NCBI GenBank assembly: GCA_050948785.1
Contig: JBMNEM010000007.1
Span: 1-64,000 of the forward strand
DNA from: JAAZMI01 sp050948785
GTDB taxonomy: Bacteria; Bacillota; Dethiobacteria; DTU022; UBA8154
Reading direction: 5' to 3'
DNA length: 64,000 nt
Shown here piece after piece: positions 8,033-16,202 of the stretch. Positions within the stretch are counted from its first letter, which is position 1. Each line of letters opens with the position of its first letter. Under the pieces are notes generated by a model. The model was not told where the DNA came from. It did not search any database and saw only the letters and a program-made list of their open reading frames with translations. A program made the position numbers and the translations under genes.

Positions 8033-8155
8033 AGGTTGAAAACATTATCATTGCCGAATCCCCATTGGGGTACGGAGGAACCATGTTCAGGGGTGAAACA
8101 TCAAAGTAGGGCCTAAATCCCCCGGCCCCAACCCGTCAGCTAACTCCGGAGGCAA
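8033..8155 (+). promoter_or_regulatory. c-di-AMP riboswitch (ydaO/yuaA type)
   Basis: The conserved blocks of the ydaO-yuaA leader appear in order: GCCGAATCC, then GGGGTACGGAGGAACC, GGGGTGAA, TAGGG, and CCCGTCAGCTAACTCC near 8137-8150. These form the pseudo-symmetric c-di-AMP pockets. In known cases c-di-AMP binding turns expression off, and the regulated genes are cell-wall hydrolases and potassium or osmolyte transporters. The aptamer ends a few bases before the ribosome site of the SleB-like hydrolase gene. I saw no separate strong terminator between aptamer and gene, so control may act partly on translation. Confidence 0.9.
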
Positions 8156-8169
8156 AGGAGGGATTGATC

Positions 8170-8769
8170 ATGAAAAAATACCTGGCAATGTTTTTATGCT
8201 TTTCCTTTCTTTTGGGAAACCCGGTGGAAGCAGCAATTTCAAACGGCCGCAATGAGGAGAGCCAGGCCAAAAGTTATTTAACTTCAGCAGCAGAAAGGGA
8301 TGCTCAGAAAAAAACAAGCGTTAAAAGCGGTAATGAGGAAATTAATTTAAAAAACGGGGCTGGCAAAACAAAAAATCATAATAATGGTGAAAAAACCAGC
8401 CGGTATTCTCCCGAAGATCTTGACCTGCTGGCACGGCTGGTGCATGCCGAAGCCAAAGGCGAACCTTATCAGGGGAAAATAGCCGTTGCGGCAACGGTAT
8501 TAAACAGAGTGGAAGACCCGTGTTACCCTGATACCATTCCGGAAGTTATCTACGAGTATAATCATGGCTTCCAGTACTGTCCGGTGCGCAACGGGGAGAT
8601 CAATTGCCCGGCAGATGAGCAAGCTTTTAAAGCGGTTGAAGAGGCCCTGAAGGGAAACGACCCCACCGGTGGGGCTTTATCCTTCTTCAATCCTTCCAAA
8701 TCATTTAATGTATGGATTCGCAGCAGGGCTTATCTGACAGAAATTGGAAACCATATCTTTGTAAAATAA
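8170..8769 (+). CDS. Cell wall hydrolase, SleB/CwlJ type (Hydrolase_2)
   Basis: 199 residues. A signal peptide spans residues 1-22, followed by a Lys/Asn/Ser-rich linker to about 75 and a C-terminal Hydrolase_2 domain beginning LDLLARLVHAEAKGEPYQGK. The glutamate in HAEAKGEP is the family's catalytic acid, and AVAATVLNRV and SFFNPSK are typical of SleB-like lytic enzymes that cut cortex or wall peptidoglycan. AAAGGAGG sits eight bases before the ATG at 8170, which rules out the upstream TTG at 8164. It lies directly under the c-di-AMP riboswitch, as seen for wall hydrolases in other Firmicutes, linking wall cutting to turgor and c-di-AMP level. Confidence 0.9.
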   Translation: MKKYLAMFLCFSFLLGNPVEAAISNGRNEESQAKSYLTSAAERDAQKKTSVKSGNEEINLKNGAGKTKNHNNGEKTSRYSPEDLDLLARLVHAEAKGEPYQGKIAVAATVLNRVEDPCYPDTIPEVIYEYNHGFQYCPVRNGEINCPADEQAFKAVEEALKGNDPTGGALSFFNPSKSFNVWIRSRAYLTEIGNHIFVK

Positions 8770-8810
8770 TTAAAATCTGCTTTACCAGGTGTATTGCCTA
8801 AATAACGAGG

Positions 8811-8843
8811 AGAGGGCCGGCGGTTAACCGCCGGCCCTCTTTG
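8811..8843 (+). terminator. Terminator of the wall hydrolase gene
   Basis: A perfect 13-base GC-rich stem AGAGGGCCGGCGG / CCGCCGGCCCTCT with a TTAA loop, followed by a short T tract, lies 42 bases after the stop codon. Confidence 0.85.
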
Positions 8844-8983
8844 AATCCCATACATCCCGTCCGTCCCGTCCACTATAAAGTATTTTGATTGGCATTTCAA
8901 GTTACAGAAATTAGGCAGTAGGAGGCATAAGATTCTTCCAAAAGCCCCAACCTAAACCATAAGGGAAAAAAGGAGAGATGTAA

Positions 8984-9703
8984 ATGCCATTTTGGGAAGC
9001 TCAAGAATCTTTAACAGTTCTGCAGTGGATGCTTCGGGCGGTAGTGATGTTTTGGTGGCTATTGTTAATGACCAAGCTCATGGGTCAACGGGAGCTCGGG
9101 CACCTGTCTGCCTTCGATTTTATAGTGGCCTTTACCGTAGGAGGTACCGCAGCCGGTGTCCTCAACAATACAAGAAATGGCCTCCTGGGAGCTATAGCTG
9201 CCATCGGAACTCTGACCGCCTTGGACATTGCTGTTTCCTACCTGGGTTTAAAGAACGCGAAAATACGTCGAATACTAGAGGATGAACCTCTTGTTTTAGT
9301 CCAAAATGGCCGTTTGATTGAAGACATGATGCGTAAAGCACGGTATAACCTGGACGATTTGCTGATGGAGCTCCGTCAAAAAAATATTGCCAACCTGCAT
9401 GACGTAGAATTCGCTATCCTTGAATCCAACGGTAAACTTAGCGTGATACCCAAATCGCAAGCCCGCCCGCTGCAGCCCAGGGATTTACAGATACCTACGA
9501 ATTATGAAGGAATGCCGACCGTACTTATCGAAGACGGCAACATAATTGAGGATAATCTCCGTAACACCAATTTGGATAGAACATGGCTTCTAGATCAGCT
9601 GCAACAACAAAACATTGCTAATCCCGGCAGCGTCCTGTTAGCTTTACTCGATACTTCAGGTAAACTTTTTATCTCCAAAAAACACGATAAATATATACAT
9701 TAA
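8984..9703 (+). CDS. DUF421 membrane protein (YetF/YdfS-like)
   Basis: 239 residues. The first 85 hold three membrane helices with MTKLMGQRELGHLSAFDFIVA, the characteristic DUF421 start. The cytoplasmic part (90-239) contains two repeated units with RYNLDDLLMELRQKNI and LDRTWLLDQLQQQNI, as in B. subtilis YetF-type proteins. In Bacillus some members are spore-membrane proteins, and related GerA-independent roles have been suggested; the exact function here is unknown. AAAGGAGAG precedes the ATG. It is a single-gene unit. Confidence 0.88.
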   Translation: MPFWEAQESLTVLQWMLRAVVMFWWLLLMTKLMGQRELGHLSAFDFIVAFTVGGTAAGVLNNTRNGLLGAIAAIGTLTALDIAVSYLGLKNAKIRRILEDEPLVLVQNGRLIEDMMRKARYNLDDLLMELRQKNIANLHDVEFAILESNGKLSVIPKSQARPLQPRDLQIPTNYEGMPTVLIEDGNIIEDNLRNTNLDRTWLLDQLQQQNIANPGSVLLALLDTSGKLFISKKHDKYIH

Positions 9704-9737
9704 TAAAAACATTACTTCCACATTTAAAATGGTTCAT

Positions 9738-9780
9738 TAAAAAACAGGGATACCGTGAGCTCATTCAAGCGTATCCCTGT
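9738..9780 (-). terminator. Terminator of the gamma-carbonic-anhydrase-like gene (partly bidirectional)
   Basis: Stem arms ACAGGGATAC (9744-9753) and GTATCCCTGT (9771-9780). Read on the minus strand they are followed by six T, fitting the end of the leftward gene at 9793. The convergent YetF-like gene could use the same hairpin. Confidence 0.8.
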
Positions 9781-9792
9781 TGCTCATTATTT

Positions 9793-10341
9793 TTACCTGA
9801 GAATCAGTACATCTTTTAGCTCCAATTCAACCAATCCATCAAAACAGCGCGGAGGCAGCGCCATATAAACTCCCGTTGCGTATTCCAGATATTTCTCCAT
9901 TTCTTGGTCTATCTGGCCGTGATCCTTGGCCGGGACCCCTAAAAACAATCTCCCTGGCGGGACAACTGTTCCCGCCGTGACCAGCGCACCAGCACCGATA
10001 CAGCAGCCGGCTCCTATTTTGACATCATCCATAATAATAGCGCCCATGCCCACAACCACATGTTCTTCCAGCACAGGCCCGTGTAGTATCGCTCCATGGC
10101 CTATATGGCTTCTTTCCCCTAATACGGTAGTGATGTCGGGAGCCGAATGAATAATACAGTTTTCCTGTACATTTGAAAAAGGGCCTACGACTATCGCTCC
10201 CCAGTCACCCCGCAGGCGGGCCCCAGGACCGACATAACACCCTTTCCCGATCACCACATCACCGATGATGGTTGCTTCAGGGTAAATAAAAGCAGTAGCG
10301 TCGATACGGGGTCTTTTGCCTTCAAATTCATAAACGGGCAT
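9793..10341 (-). CDS. Gamma-carbonic-anhydrase-like hexapeptide protein (YrdA/PaaY family)
   Basis: 182 residues of left-handed beta-helix, with repeated hexapeptides (TIIGDVVIGKGCYVGPGARL, VVVGMGAIIMDDVKIG, CCIGAGALVTAG). The three zinc-binding histidines of the family are present in CIIHSAP and HIGHGAI. It may act as a carbonic anhydrase or carrier-type acyltransferase homolog in the cytoplasm; many relatives have no proven activity. AAAGGAG before the ATG at 10341 decides the start over an upstream in-frame codon at 10377. It sits downstream of codY on the same strand. Confidence 0.88.
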   Translation of the reverse strand: MPVYEFEGKRPRIDATAFIYPEATIIGDVVIGKGCYVGPGARLRGDWGAIVVGPFSNVQENCIIHSAPDITTVLGERSHIGHGAILHGPVLEEHVVVGMGAIIMDDVKIGAGCCIGAGALVTAGTVVPPGRLFLGVPAKDHGQIDQEMEKYLEYATGVYMALPPRCFDGLVELELKDVLILR

Positions 10342-10426
10342 GCTTTCCACTCCTTTGGACTTCCAGAATATCCGCAACTTTAACCGCTTTATATATTTAT
10401 ATATTTAATTAATTACGGGCTTTATC

Positions 10427-11218
10427 TTAAAAACTTTTATCTTCCAGGTACTCATAAAGATGAGGATTAAACACCTTGATATGCGTACCCTTCATTCCAA
10501 GGGAACGGGTTTCTACAATCCCTGCGCTTTCAAGCTTGCGCAGGGCATTGACAATCACCGAACGGGTAATACCCAGTTGATCAGCAATTTTACTGGCTAC
10601 CAACAGCCCTTCTTGACCGTCAAGCTCTTTAAAGACTTGTTTAACGGCCTCCAGTTCCGAATAAGAAAGTGTATCCATCGCCAGCTTGATAATTGCCCGG
10701 TGGCGCGCCTCTTCTTCATTTTTTTCTACCTGGGCTCGCAGGATTTCCATGCCTACAACCGTGGCCCCTCTTTCAGCCAAAATCATATCTTCATACCCAA
10801 AAAGTTTACCAAAACGGGCCAGAAGCAAGGTGCCCAGTCTTGTACCACCACCGATTATGGGTATCACGGTCACAATTTTGTTGTTGGTAAAAAGGCAGTC
10901 CGCCCCTTCAAGGAAAGCACACCTGTTGGATTTTTGTTTTAAATTGTCCCTGAGTTCATCATCTCTCAAAAGAAAGTCGTTATACCGCTGCGGGAAAAAT
11001 CCCTTGTTTAATACCTGACTAACCATTATCTCGCATTCAAATTCATCAACTACAGCAAATCCCAGGATTACCCCTTCAGGATCCACAATGTATACGTTAG
11101 CTTGAATAACATCTTTAAGCACTTCGGCCATTTCTTTAAAATCAACGTATTGGCCACCGGCCTTTTGCAGGATCTTGTTAATACGCCTTGTTTTTTCCAG
11201 CAGAGGAGACACAATCAT
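10427..11218 (-). CDS. codY: GTP- and branched-chain-amino-acid-sensing global repressor CodY
   Basis: 263 residues, the normal CodY size. An N-terminal GAF domain (about 1-155) binds Leu/Ile/Val. A linker helix follows (ILRAQVEKNEEEARHRA), then a winged helix-turn-helix (SKIADQLGITRSVIVNALRK, then a GMKGTHIKV wing) contacts DNA. In Firmicutes CodY represses amino-acid uptake and biosynthesis, motility and sporulation genes while nutrients are rich. AGGAAGGTG lies six bases before the ATG at 11218, so this is preferred over the GTG at 11227. The upstream MinD-like ATPase gene ends only 13 bases away, so codY appears to be the tail of the Fe-S operon, an unusual setting; it is often next to hslUV/xerC. 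Confidence 0.97.
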   Translation of the reverse strand: MIVSPLLEKTRRINKILQKAGGQYVDFKEMAEVLKDVIQANVYIVDPEGVILGFAVVDEFECEIMVSQVLNKGFFPQRYNDFLLRDDELRDNLKQKSNRCAFLEGADCLFTNNKIVTVIPIIGGGTRLGTLLLARFGKLFGYEDMILAERGATVVGMEILRAQVEKNEEEARHRAIIKLAMDTLSYSELEAVKQVFKELDGQEGLLVASKIADQLGITRSVIVNALRKLESAGIVETRSLGMKGTHIKVFNPHLYEYLEDKSF

Positions 11219-11231
11219 TTTTCTCACCTTC

Positions 11232-12086
11232 CTAACATCTTATTACCTCTTCCCAAATCTCCTTTATTTTCCCGGAAACCGTTCCATCACTATATTCTAC
11301 CACAGACAGCCCCTTAACCATAGCTTCTGTAACAACTTTGTCAAAAGGTACTTTGCCTACTACCGGCACCGCTTGGCGGCGGCAGTAGTTTTCTATTTTC
11401 TGCGTATTTTCTGCATCAAGATCGTAGCGGTTGATACAGACAAGAGTGGGAACCCCAAAATGGCTGCAAACTGCCAGCACGCGCTCCAGATCATGAACGC
11501 CGGATAAAGTAGGTTCGGTCACAACCAGCGCTGCAGATGCACCGGCCAGGGAAGCAATCACCGGACAGCCGATGCCCGGGGGGCCATCTGTAATGATCTG
11601 ATTCCGGTTTTCATCCCGGGCCATCTCTTTGGCCCTGTTCCTGACCAGGGTAACCAGCTTGCCGGAATTCTCCTCCGCCACTCCCAGGCGGGCGTGGACT
11701 AAAGGGCCATAAGGGGTTTGAGAGATAAACCACTTTCCGGAAACCACCTCTGTAAAGTCTATAGCCTCTTCGGGACAGGCGTAAAAACAAACACCACAGC
11801 CCTCGCAGGAAAGCGGGTCAACCCGGAAATCCTCCGCTATGGCCCCAAAGCGACAGAGTTCACGGCAGAGGCCGCAACGGCTGCATTGCTCTTCCCGGAT
11901 AAACGCCTCTTTTGAAGCTTTAAATTCATGGGTCTCTTGAATGACCGGGCGTAAGATCAGGCTCAAATTGGCAGCATCCACATCACAATCTGTAAAAACA
12001 GCCTTAGAGGACAAAGCAGCAAAGGAACCCGCCAGGGAAGTTTTGCCGGTGCCCCCCTTACCGCTGATCAAGGTAATCTCTTTCAT
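11232..12086 (-). CDS. MinD-superfamily P-loop ATPase with inserted ferredoxin domain (copy 1)
   Basis: 284 residues. A deviant Walker A GKGGTGKTSLAGS at residue 9 is followed at about 62-110 by a two-[4Fe-4S] ferredoxin insert (CSRCGLCRELCRFGAI and CEGCGVCFYACPEEAI). The rest of the ParA/MinD fold follows, with the DGPPGIGCP switch. Such pairs are widespread in anaerobes next to NifX/Mrp genes and are presumed to load or carry Fe-S clusters, though the substrate is unknown. Its ATG overlaps the stop of copy 2 (ATGA), indicating translational coupling and probably a heterodimer. It lies immediately upstream of codY. Confidence 0.92.
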   Translation of the reverse strand: MKEITLISGKGGTGKTSLAGSFAALSSKAVFTDCDVDAANLSLILRPVIQETHEFKASKEAFIREEQCSRCGLCRELCRFGAIAEDFRVDPLSCEGCGVCFYACPEEAIDFTEVVSGKWFISQTPYGPLVHARLGVAEENSGKLVTLVRNRAKEMARDENRNQIITDGPPGIGCPVIASLAGASAALVVTEPTLSGVHDLERVLAVCSHFGVPTLVCINRYDLDAENTQKIENYCRRQAVPVVGKVPFDKVVTEAMVKGLSVVEYSDGTVSGKIKEIWEEVIRC

Positions 12087-12958
12087 CCGGCATCCACTCC
12101 TTTCTGCTCTGTTTCATGCTCACTAAGATGATCGGAGATGCTCTTCCATAATTCTTCAAACAAGTTGTGCCATGACTCAGACTGCAGCACTATAGGTTCA
12201 CCCCGGGCATAAAGCACGGCCAATTCCCGGTCCCAGGGGATCTGCATGAGAACCGGTACACCCTCGCGCCGGCAGTATTCCTCTACGTCTTTGTTGCCGA
12301 TGTCCGCACGGTTGATGAGTACTCCGGCAGGAATATCCAGTTTTTTCAGCAGCTGCACGGCAAGATCCAGGTCATTTAAACCAAAAGGGGTTGGCTCGGT
12401 AACAAGCAAACAAAAATCACTTCCCTGAACCGCTGTTACTGCCGGACAGGATGTTCCCGGTGGGGCATCAATGAGTACATGCTTACGGGTATCAATCTTG
12501 CTCTTGACGGCCTTGATCAGGGGCGGCGACATGGCTTCGCCAGGGTTTAAACGCCCGTGCAGAAAATCAAAACCAGATGCCGTCCCTTTTCCCAGGGTTC
12601 CAATTCCACGGGGAATTTCCGCTATGGCATTTTCGGGACAAAAGTAGGCACAGCCGCCACAACCATGACAAAGCTCGGAAAAAACCATTATATTTTCTTT
12701 TAAAACGACAAGAGCATTAAAAGCACAGATCTCCGCACACCGGCCACAGAAACTGCACTTATTTTCATCTACTTCCGGGACGGGAATGCTGACCGTTTCA
12801 TTAGTCTTCAAATCCGGTTTTAGAAAGATATGCGCATTGGGTTCCTCCACATCACAATCTAAAAACTGAAGTTCCTTCCGGTCTTGTACCAGGGCCAGAT
12901 TGACAGCTACCGTGGTTTTTCCTGTACCGCCTTTACCGCTGGCTACTGCTATGATCAT
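12083..12958 (-). CDS. MinD-superfamily P-loop ATPase with inserted ferredoxin domain (copy 2)
   Basis: 291 residues with GKGGTGKTTVAVNLA at residue 8, a ferredoxin insert at about 65-112 (CSFCGRCAEICAFNAL, CHGCGGCAYFCPENAI) and DAPPGTSCPA. It is clearly a paralog of its downstream neighbour, with the same domain order. Four bases overlap between the two genes favour a two-subunit complex. GGAGAG precedes the ATG. It probably takes part in assembly or delivery of iron-sulfur or mixed-metal clusters together with the NifX, Mrp and scaffold proteins encoded upstream. Confidence 0.92.
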   Translation of the reverse strand: MIIAVASGKGGTGKTTVAVNLALVQDRKELQFLDCDVEEPNAHIFLKPDLKTNETVSIPVPEVDENKCSFCGRCAEICAFNALVVLKENIMVFSELCHGCGGCAYFCPENAIAEIPRGIGTLGKGTASGFDFLHGRLNPGEAMSPPLIKAVKSKIDTRKHVLIDAPPGTSCPAVTAVQGSDFCLLVTEPTPFGLNDLDLAVQLLKKLDIPAGVLINRADIGNKDVEEYCRREGVPVLMQIPWDRELAVLYARGEPIVLQSESWHNLFEELWKSISDHLSEHETEQKGVDAG

Positions 12959-13107
12959 CCTTATCTCTCCAATGTAAAGCTTTATTTAAGGAATGCTGCT
13001 CTCCTAAAAGGCTAAAGGGGAATAGCTGTCCGGGGAAGGCTTAAAGACTGCCCTGCCCCCGGAACCGCTACTGCTTTACTTTTCCAATCCTGTTCCCCAG
13101 CCTGCCT

Positions 13108-13884
13108 TTAGTGGCCCCCGCAATCATGGTGACCATCTCCATGGCCGTGGCCATGTTCACAAAGGCTGTCTCCCCCGACAAGGCTGCCGGAAAGATAGCT
13201 TGCGATGGCTTCTGCTACCGGCCCTGTAACACCAATAATGGTGTTAATCTCCTGTTCGGCAAAAAGATTCTGGGCACGGGGACCCATGCCACCGGCGATA
13301 ACACAGTTTACCCCTTTTTCAGCCAGAAAACGGGGTAAAAATCCCGGTTGGTGGCCGGGGTTGGGGATCACTGTTTGGTCTACAACTGTACCGTCCTTTG
13401 TTTCAACCAGGGTATAAGCGGAACAGCGGCCAAAATGCTGAGCAACTTCTGCTCCATCTGTAGCCACAGCAATCTTTCCCTGTGAAAGCGGGATCTCTGC
13501 TTGCCGGGCTTCCGGAGCAAAGTTAAGTCCGGCATGGGAGCTTACGGTGGCCTCTGTAACAAGCTTGCACTCGCCTTTTTCATACTGTTGGAGCGCTTCC
13601 TCCAAAGTAACTTCAGGCAGCGTATAAACTTTGATCTCCGCGGCGTTGAGAATACGGGAGGCGTTGGGGCCCACGTCCCCGGTAAGAAGTACGTCTACAT
13701 TTTCTTCAATAAGAAATTGCGCCGCTTTTAATCCCGCGCCGCTTCCTTCCATGGCTCCGGGATTGGGTAAAAAACTCCATTTTTCTTCTTCATTGTCATA
13801 AAGAGCATAAAACACACATCTGCCAAAACGGGGGTCAAGCAGAGAATCGTTTTTTTCCCCGCTGGAACTGATCGCTATTTTCAT
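13108..13884 (-). CDS. Double NifX/NafY-type Fe-Mo-cluster-binding protein with His-rich tail
   Basis: 258 residues built of two tandem NifX/NifB-C-terminal domains. The first starts MKIAISSSGEKNDSLLDPRFGRC and the second IAVATDGAEVAQHFGRCSAYT near residue 133. Both keep the FGRC motif seen in proteins that hold nitrogenase cofactor precursors. The last 17 residues are His/Gly/Cys rich (CEHGHGHGDGHHDCGGH), a likely metal-storing tail. No nif structural genes are visible, so the cluster bound is probably a simpler Fe-S species. TAATG couples it to the mrp stop codon. About 150 noncoding bases separate it from the next gene. Confidence 0.9.
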   Translation of the reverse strand: MKIAISSSGEKNDSLLDPRFGRCVFYALYDNEEEKWSFLPNPGAMEGSGAGLKAAQFLIEENVDVLLTGDVGPNASRILNAAEIKVYTLPEVTLEEALQQYEKGECKLVTEATVSSHAGLNFAPEARQAEIPLSQGKIAVATDGAEVAQHFGRCSAYTLVETKDGTVVDQTVIPNPGHQPGFLPRFLAEKGVNCVIAGGMGPRAQNLFAEQEINTIIGVTGPVAEAIASYLSGSLVGGDSLCEHGHGHGDGHHDCGGH

Positions 13885-14696
13885 TATTGCAGACCTCCTG
13901 TTTTCGTTTTCAGTTGGGGGGATTGCAGCAATTTTTGAAACAAATCGCTGCTGTAGCTTTCAACCGTACCACTGTCACAGCACTCCGCCAGGCGTTGATC
14001 CAGGGGAAGGCTATCCAGAAAAGGAATCCCTGTTGCACTGGAAACTTGCTCACCCTTTACAGGGCCAAATATTTCTATTTTTTCCTGGCAATGAGGGCAA
14101 ATAAAATAGCTCATGTTTTCCACCAGGCCCAGAACCGGTATACTCATTGAATCTGCCATTTTTAAAGCTTTTTTGACCACCATGACCGCTAAATCCTGGG
14201 GTGAACTGACCACTACCAAACCGTCCAGGGGAATAGTTTGCATAACAGTGAGCGGAGCATCGGCTGTCCCGGGCGGGAGGTCGATGAACAGATAATCCAA
14301 TGCCCCCCACTCTACCTCTTCCCAGAACTGGGTTACCACTCTGCCAATGATCGGCCCGCGCCAGATCACGGGATCGTCTTCGTTTAAAAGCAGCAGGTTC
14401 AAGGACATGACCTTGATGCCTGTAGCACTTTCTGCTGGAGACAGACCCTTCCTGGAAGAAGCCTTCAAGCCAAACATCCGGGGAATACTCGGTCCGGTAA
14501 TGTCGGCATCCAAAACCCCGGCTTGAAAACCTTCTTTTTGTGCTCCTGCCGCCAGCAGGGCAGTTACCGAGGATTTACCCACGCCTCCTTTTCCACTCAT
14601 TACGGCAATAACATGCTTGATCTCCGGACGGCGTATTTTTTCTATCCCCTTTTTTTCCTTACTTTTGGCAGGCGCTTCTTTTGAACCCATGATCAT
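13884..14696 (-). CDS. Mrp/NBP35-type Fe-S cluster carrier ATPase
   Basis: 270 residues. The deviant Walker A GKGGVGKSSVTALLA is near residue 35, DLPPGTADAPLTV is the switch region, and the C-terminal CPHC motif (YFICPHCQEK) is the CxxC that bridges a [4Fe-4S] cluster between two protomers. This family transfers clusters to apo-enzymes. A short Lys-rich tail precedes the ATPase domain. AAGGG before the ATG sets the start. It lies between the IscU-like scaffold (upstream) and the NifX protein (coupled, one-base overlap), which fits a scaffold-to-carrier order. Confidence 0.93.
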   Translation of the reverse strand: MIMGSKEAPAKSKEKKGIEKIRRPEIKHVIAVMSGKGGVGKSSVTALLAAGAQKEGFQAGVLDADITGPSIPRMFGLKASSRKGLSPAESATGIKVMSLNLLLLNEDDPVIWRGPIIGRVVTQFWEEVEWGALDYLFIDLPPGTADAPLTVMQTIPLDGLVVVSSPQDLAVMVVKKALKMADSMSIPVLGLVENMSYFICPHCQEKIEIFGPVKGEQVSSATGIPFLDSLPLDQRLAECCDSGTVESYSSDLFQKLLQSPQLKTKTGGLQ

Positions 14697-14752
14697 ACAC
14701 TTCCCTTCCTGGAGGATTTTCCAAAATCCCCCATAATTAATTGGTTTAATTT

Positions 14753-15145
14753 TTATTCCGCCTCTAGTTTTCCATTCTGTAAGCGCTTTTTAAAATCCTG
14801 AATAGCCTGGTGAAGTGCCCCAGCTCCAAGATTGGAACAGTGCACCTTGGGATCGGGCAATCCGCCAAGAGCCCTGAGCACATCCAAATCCGTAATTCTT
14901 AAGGCTTCATCAAGATTTTTCCCCTTTGCCAGCTCCGTCAGGACGCTGCTGGTGGCAATCGCTGCCGGGCAACCCATAATTTCAAATTTGATGTCAGAGA
15001 TACAATTATCCTTGACGTTGATATAAATGCGCAGATAGTCCCCACATGAAGGGTCACCCATAGTCCCCACCCCGTCCGGATTAGGTATATATCCTGCATT
15101 TCTGGGATTTATGAAATGCTCAATTACCCTGTCAGAATACAACAT
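14753..15145 (-). CDS. IscU/NifU-type iron-sulfur scaffold protein
   Basis: 130 residues covering one NifU-N domain. The three cluster-ligand cysteines are present in DPSCGDYLRI, IMGCPAAIA and KVHCSNLGAG, with the aspartate after the first cysteine. GGGAGGAGG directly before the ATG at 15145 shows that the longer upstream frame (from 15226, overlapping the regulator gene) is not used. It is the first enzyme gene after the Cys-rich MerR regulator and probably builds the [2Fe-2S]/[4Fe-4S] clusters passed to Mrp. Confidence 0.93.
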   Translation of the reverse strand: MLYSDRVIEHFINPRNAGYIPNPDGVGTMGDPSCGDYLRIYINVKDNCISDIKFEIMGCPAAIATSSVLTELAKGKNLDEALRITDLDVLRALGGLPDPKVHCSNLGAGALHQAIQDFKKRLQNGKLEAE

Positions 15146-15179
15146 GAAGGCCTCCTCCCAGGGAAAAAAGTTGAAATTA

Positions 15180-15605
15180 TTATTCCTTACAGCTGCGGCA
15201 CCTTTTGCAGTTCTTGACCATTTCACAGGAATTGCATATTTCCGCTTTATCGCTGGCTACCAGGCAGTAAGTCGCTGCCAATTTCCAGCAAGGCTTGGTC
15301 TCATTGACCGGAACCGGGCTGTTTTTGGCCGCACCCCCTTTACAGTTTTTCTTGTACCAACAGGCATACATGGAGGTAAGCTGCTTCACTCCGGCAACAT
15401 TGAGCCCTTTGTCATCCAGCAAGTATTTAATGAATTGGAGCCTTTTGAGATCATTATTAGAATACCTGCGCTGATAGCCTTGCCGGTCCGGAAAGATCAA
15501 TCCATTTCTTTCCCATACCCGGAGAGTCTCCGGATGTACGCCGATTAACTTCGCCACCGTGCCGATTGGATATAAACCCTCATCTTCGTCAAACAAAAGA
15601 ACCAC
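15180..15605 (-). CDS. MerR-family regulator with Cys-rich C-terminus
   Basis: 141 residues. An N-terminal MerR helix-turn-helix (LYPIGTVAKLIGVHPETLRV, then RRYSNNDLKRLQFI) is followed by a short helix and an unusual tail with about twelve cysteines (CWYKKNCKG; CWKLAATYC; ICNSCEMVKNCKRCRSCKE). The tail could bind an Fe-S cluster or soft metal, so the protein may sense redox or cluster status; this is inference. A GTG start is assumed because no ATG is available; the ribosome site is weak. It heads the Fe-S gene cluster and ends 34 bases before the scaffold gene, so autoregulation of the operon is likely. Confidence 0.82.
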   Translation of the reverse strand: MVLLFDEDEGLYPIGTVAKLIGVHPETLRVWERNGLIFPDRQGYQRRYSNNDLKRLQFIKYLLDDKGLNVAGVKQLTSMYACWYKKNCKGGAAKNSPVPVNETKPCWKLAATYCLVASDKAEICNSCEMVKNCKRCRSCKE

Positions 15606-15722
15606 TCACTTTAAATTTACGGGGCATTTTATTTTAAAAACCCTCACATTCCAATTTGGATTGAAGCATAAAATAATATTAACACATGCATCCCGGAAAT
15701 ACTATAACTTTTCTTTGAAAAT

Positions 15723-15744
15723 ACTTCAATGTTTTTGTTGAAGT
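15723..15744. promoter_or_regulatory. Palindrome upstream of the MerR-led cluster
   Basis: ACTTCAA and TTGAAGT form 7-base arms with an 8-base T-rich centre, about 120 bases before the MerR start. The 250-base gap between the regulator and the DUF5320 gene is AT-rich and otherwise holds nothing recognisable. MerR-type operators are dyads in an over-long promoter spacer, so this is a candidate site, not a proven one. Confidence 0.4.
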
Positions 15745-15860
15745 TATGCATAAACTGTTTCTTTGATTTACCACAAAAAGCTCTTTTACCTTTAAAACTG
15801 TAACCGATATCGACAGTTCAATAAATATAAGTTGTACGGCTTTTTGGGTTTACCTCCTGC

Positions 15861-16202
15861 TTATCCTTCTTTTTCCTTAGATTCAATGGCATTGAGTTGT
15901 TTTTGAATTACATCAAGTTGGTCTTGAAGGTGCTCTGCTGTATTCTTAAGATATTCTGCTTCACTAAAGACAAAATCCTCTACATTTCCGGCCACTGGAT
16001 ATCCGGTCATCGAGTCGGCCATAGCTCTTCTGGAAGGAAAAGCTGGATTAAACCTGCAGAAGGGGTAAGGATTGCCTCTTCCCCAACCTGCTCCCAAGCC
16101 AAAGCCCCTGCCGGCACCCCGGACTCTAAAACCTGCTCCAAAACCGGGGCCTCTGCCAAACCCAAAACCTCTCATCATCCATCTTCTCATCTTTATTTTC
16201 AC
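15861..16202 (-). CDS. DUF5320-type Gly/Arg-rich small protein
   Basis: 113 residues. The first 50 are rich in Gly, Arg and Phe (RGFGFGRGPGFGAG), and the C-terminal 35 form a predicted coiled coil (EYLKNTAEHLQDQLDVIQKQ). This matches DUF5320 proteins that recur beside NifX/MinD gene clusters in anaerobes; the function is unknown. AAAGGGG shortly before the ATG supports the start. It lies between feoB and the MerR gene, same strand, so it may link the iron-uptake and Fe-S blocks. Confidence 0.82.
   Translation of the reverse strand: MKIKMRRWMMRGFGFGRGPGFGAGFRVRGAGRGFGLGAGWGRGNPYPFCRFNPAFPSRRAMADSMTGYPVAGNVEDFVFSEAEYLKNTAEHLQDQLDVIQKQLNAIESKEKEG

Noticed and set aside
11232..14696. Nitrogenase or septum-site (minCD) locus
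   Set aside because: MinD-like proteins carry ferredoxin inserts and neighbours are NifX/Mrp/IscU; no nifHDK, minC or minE is present.
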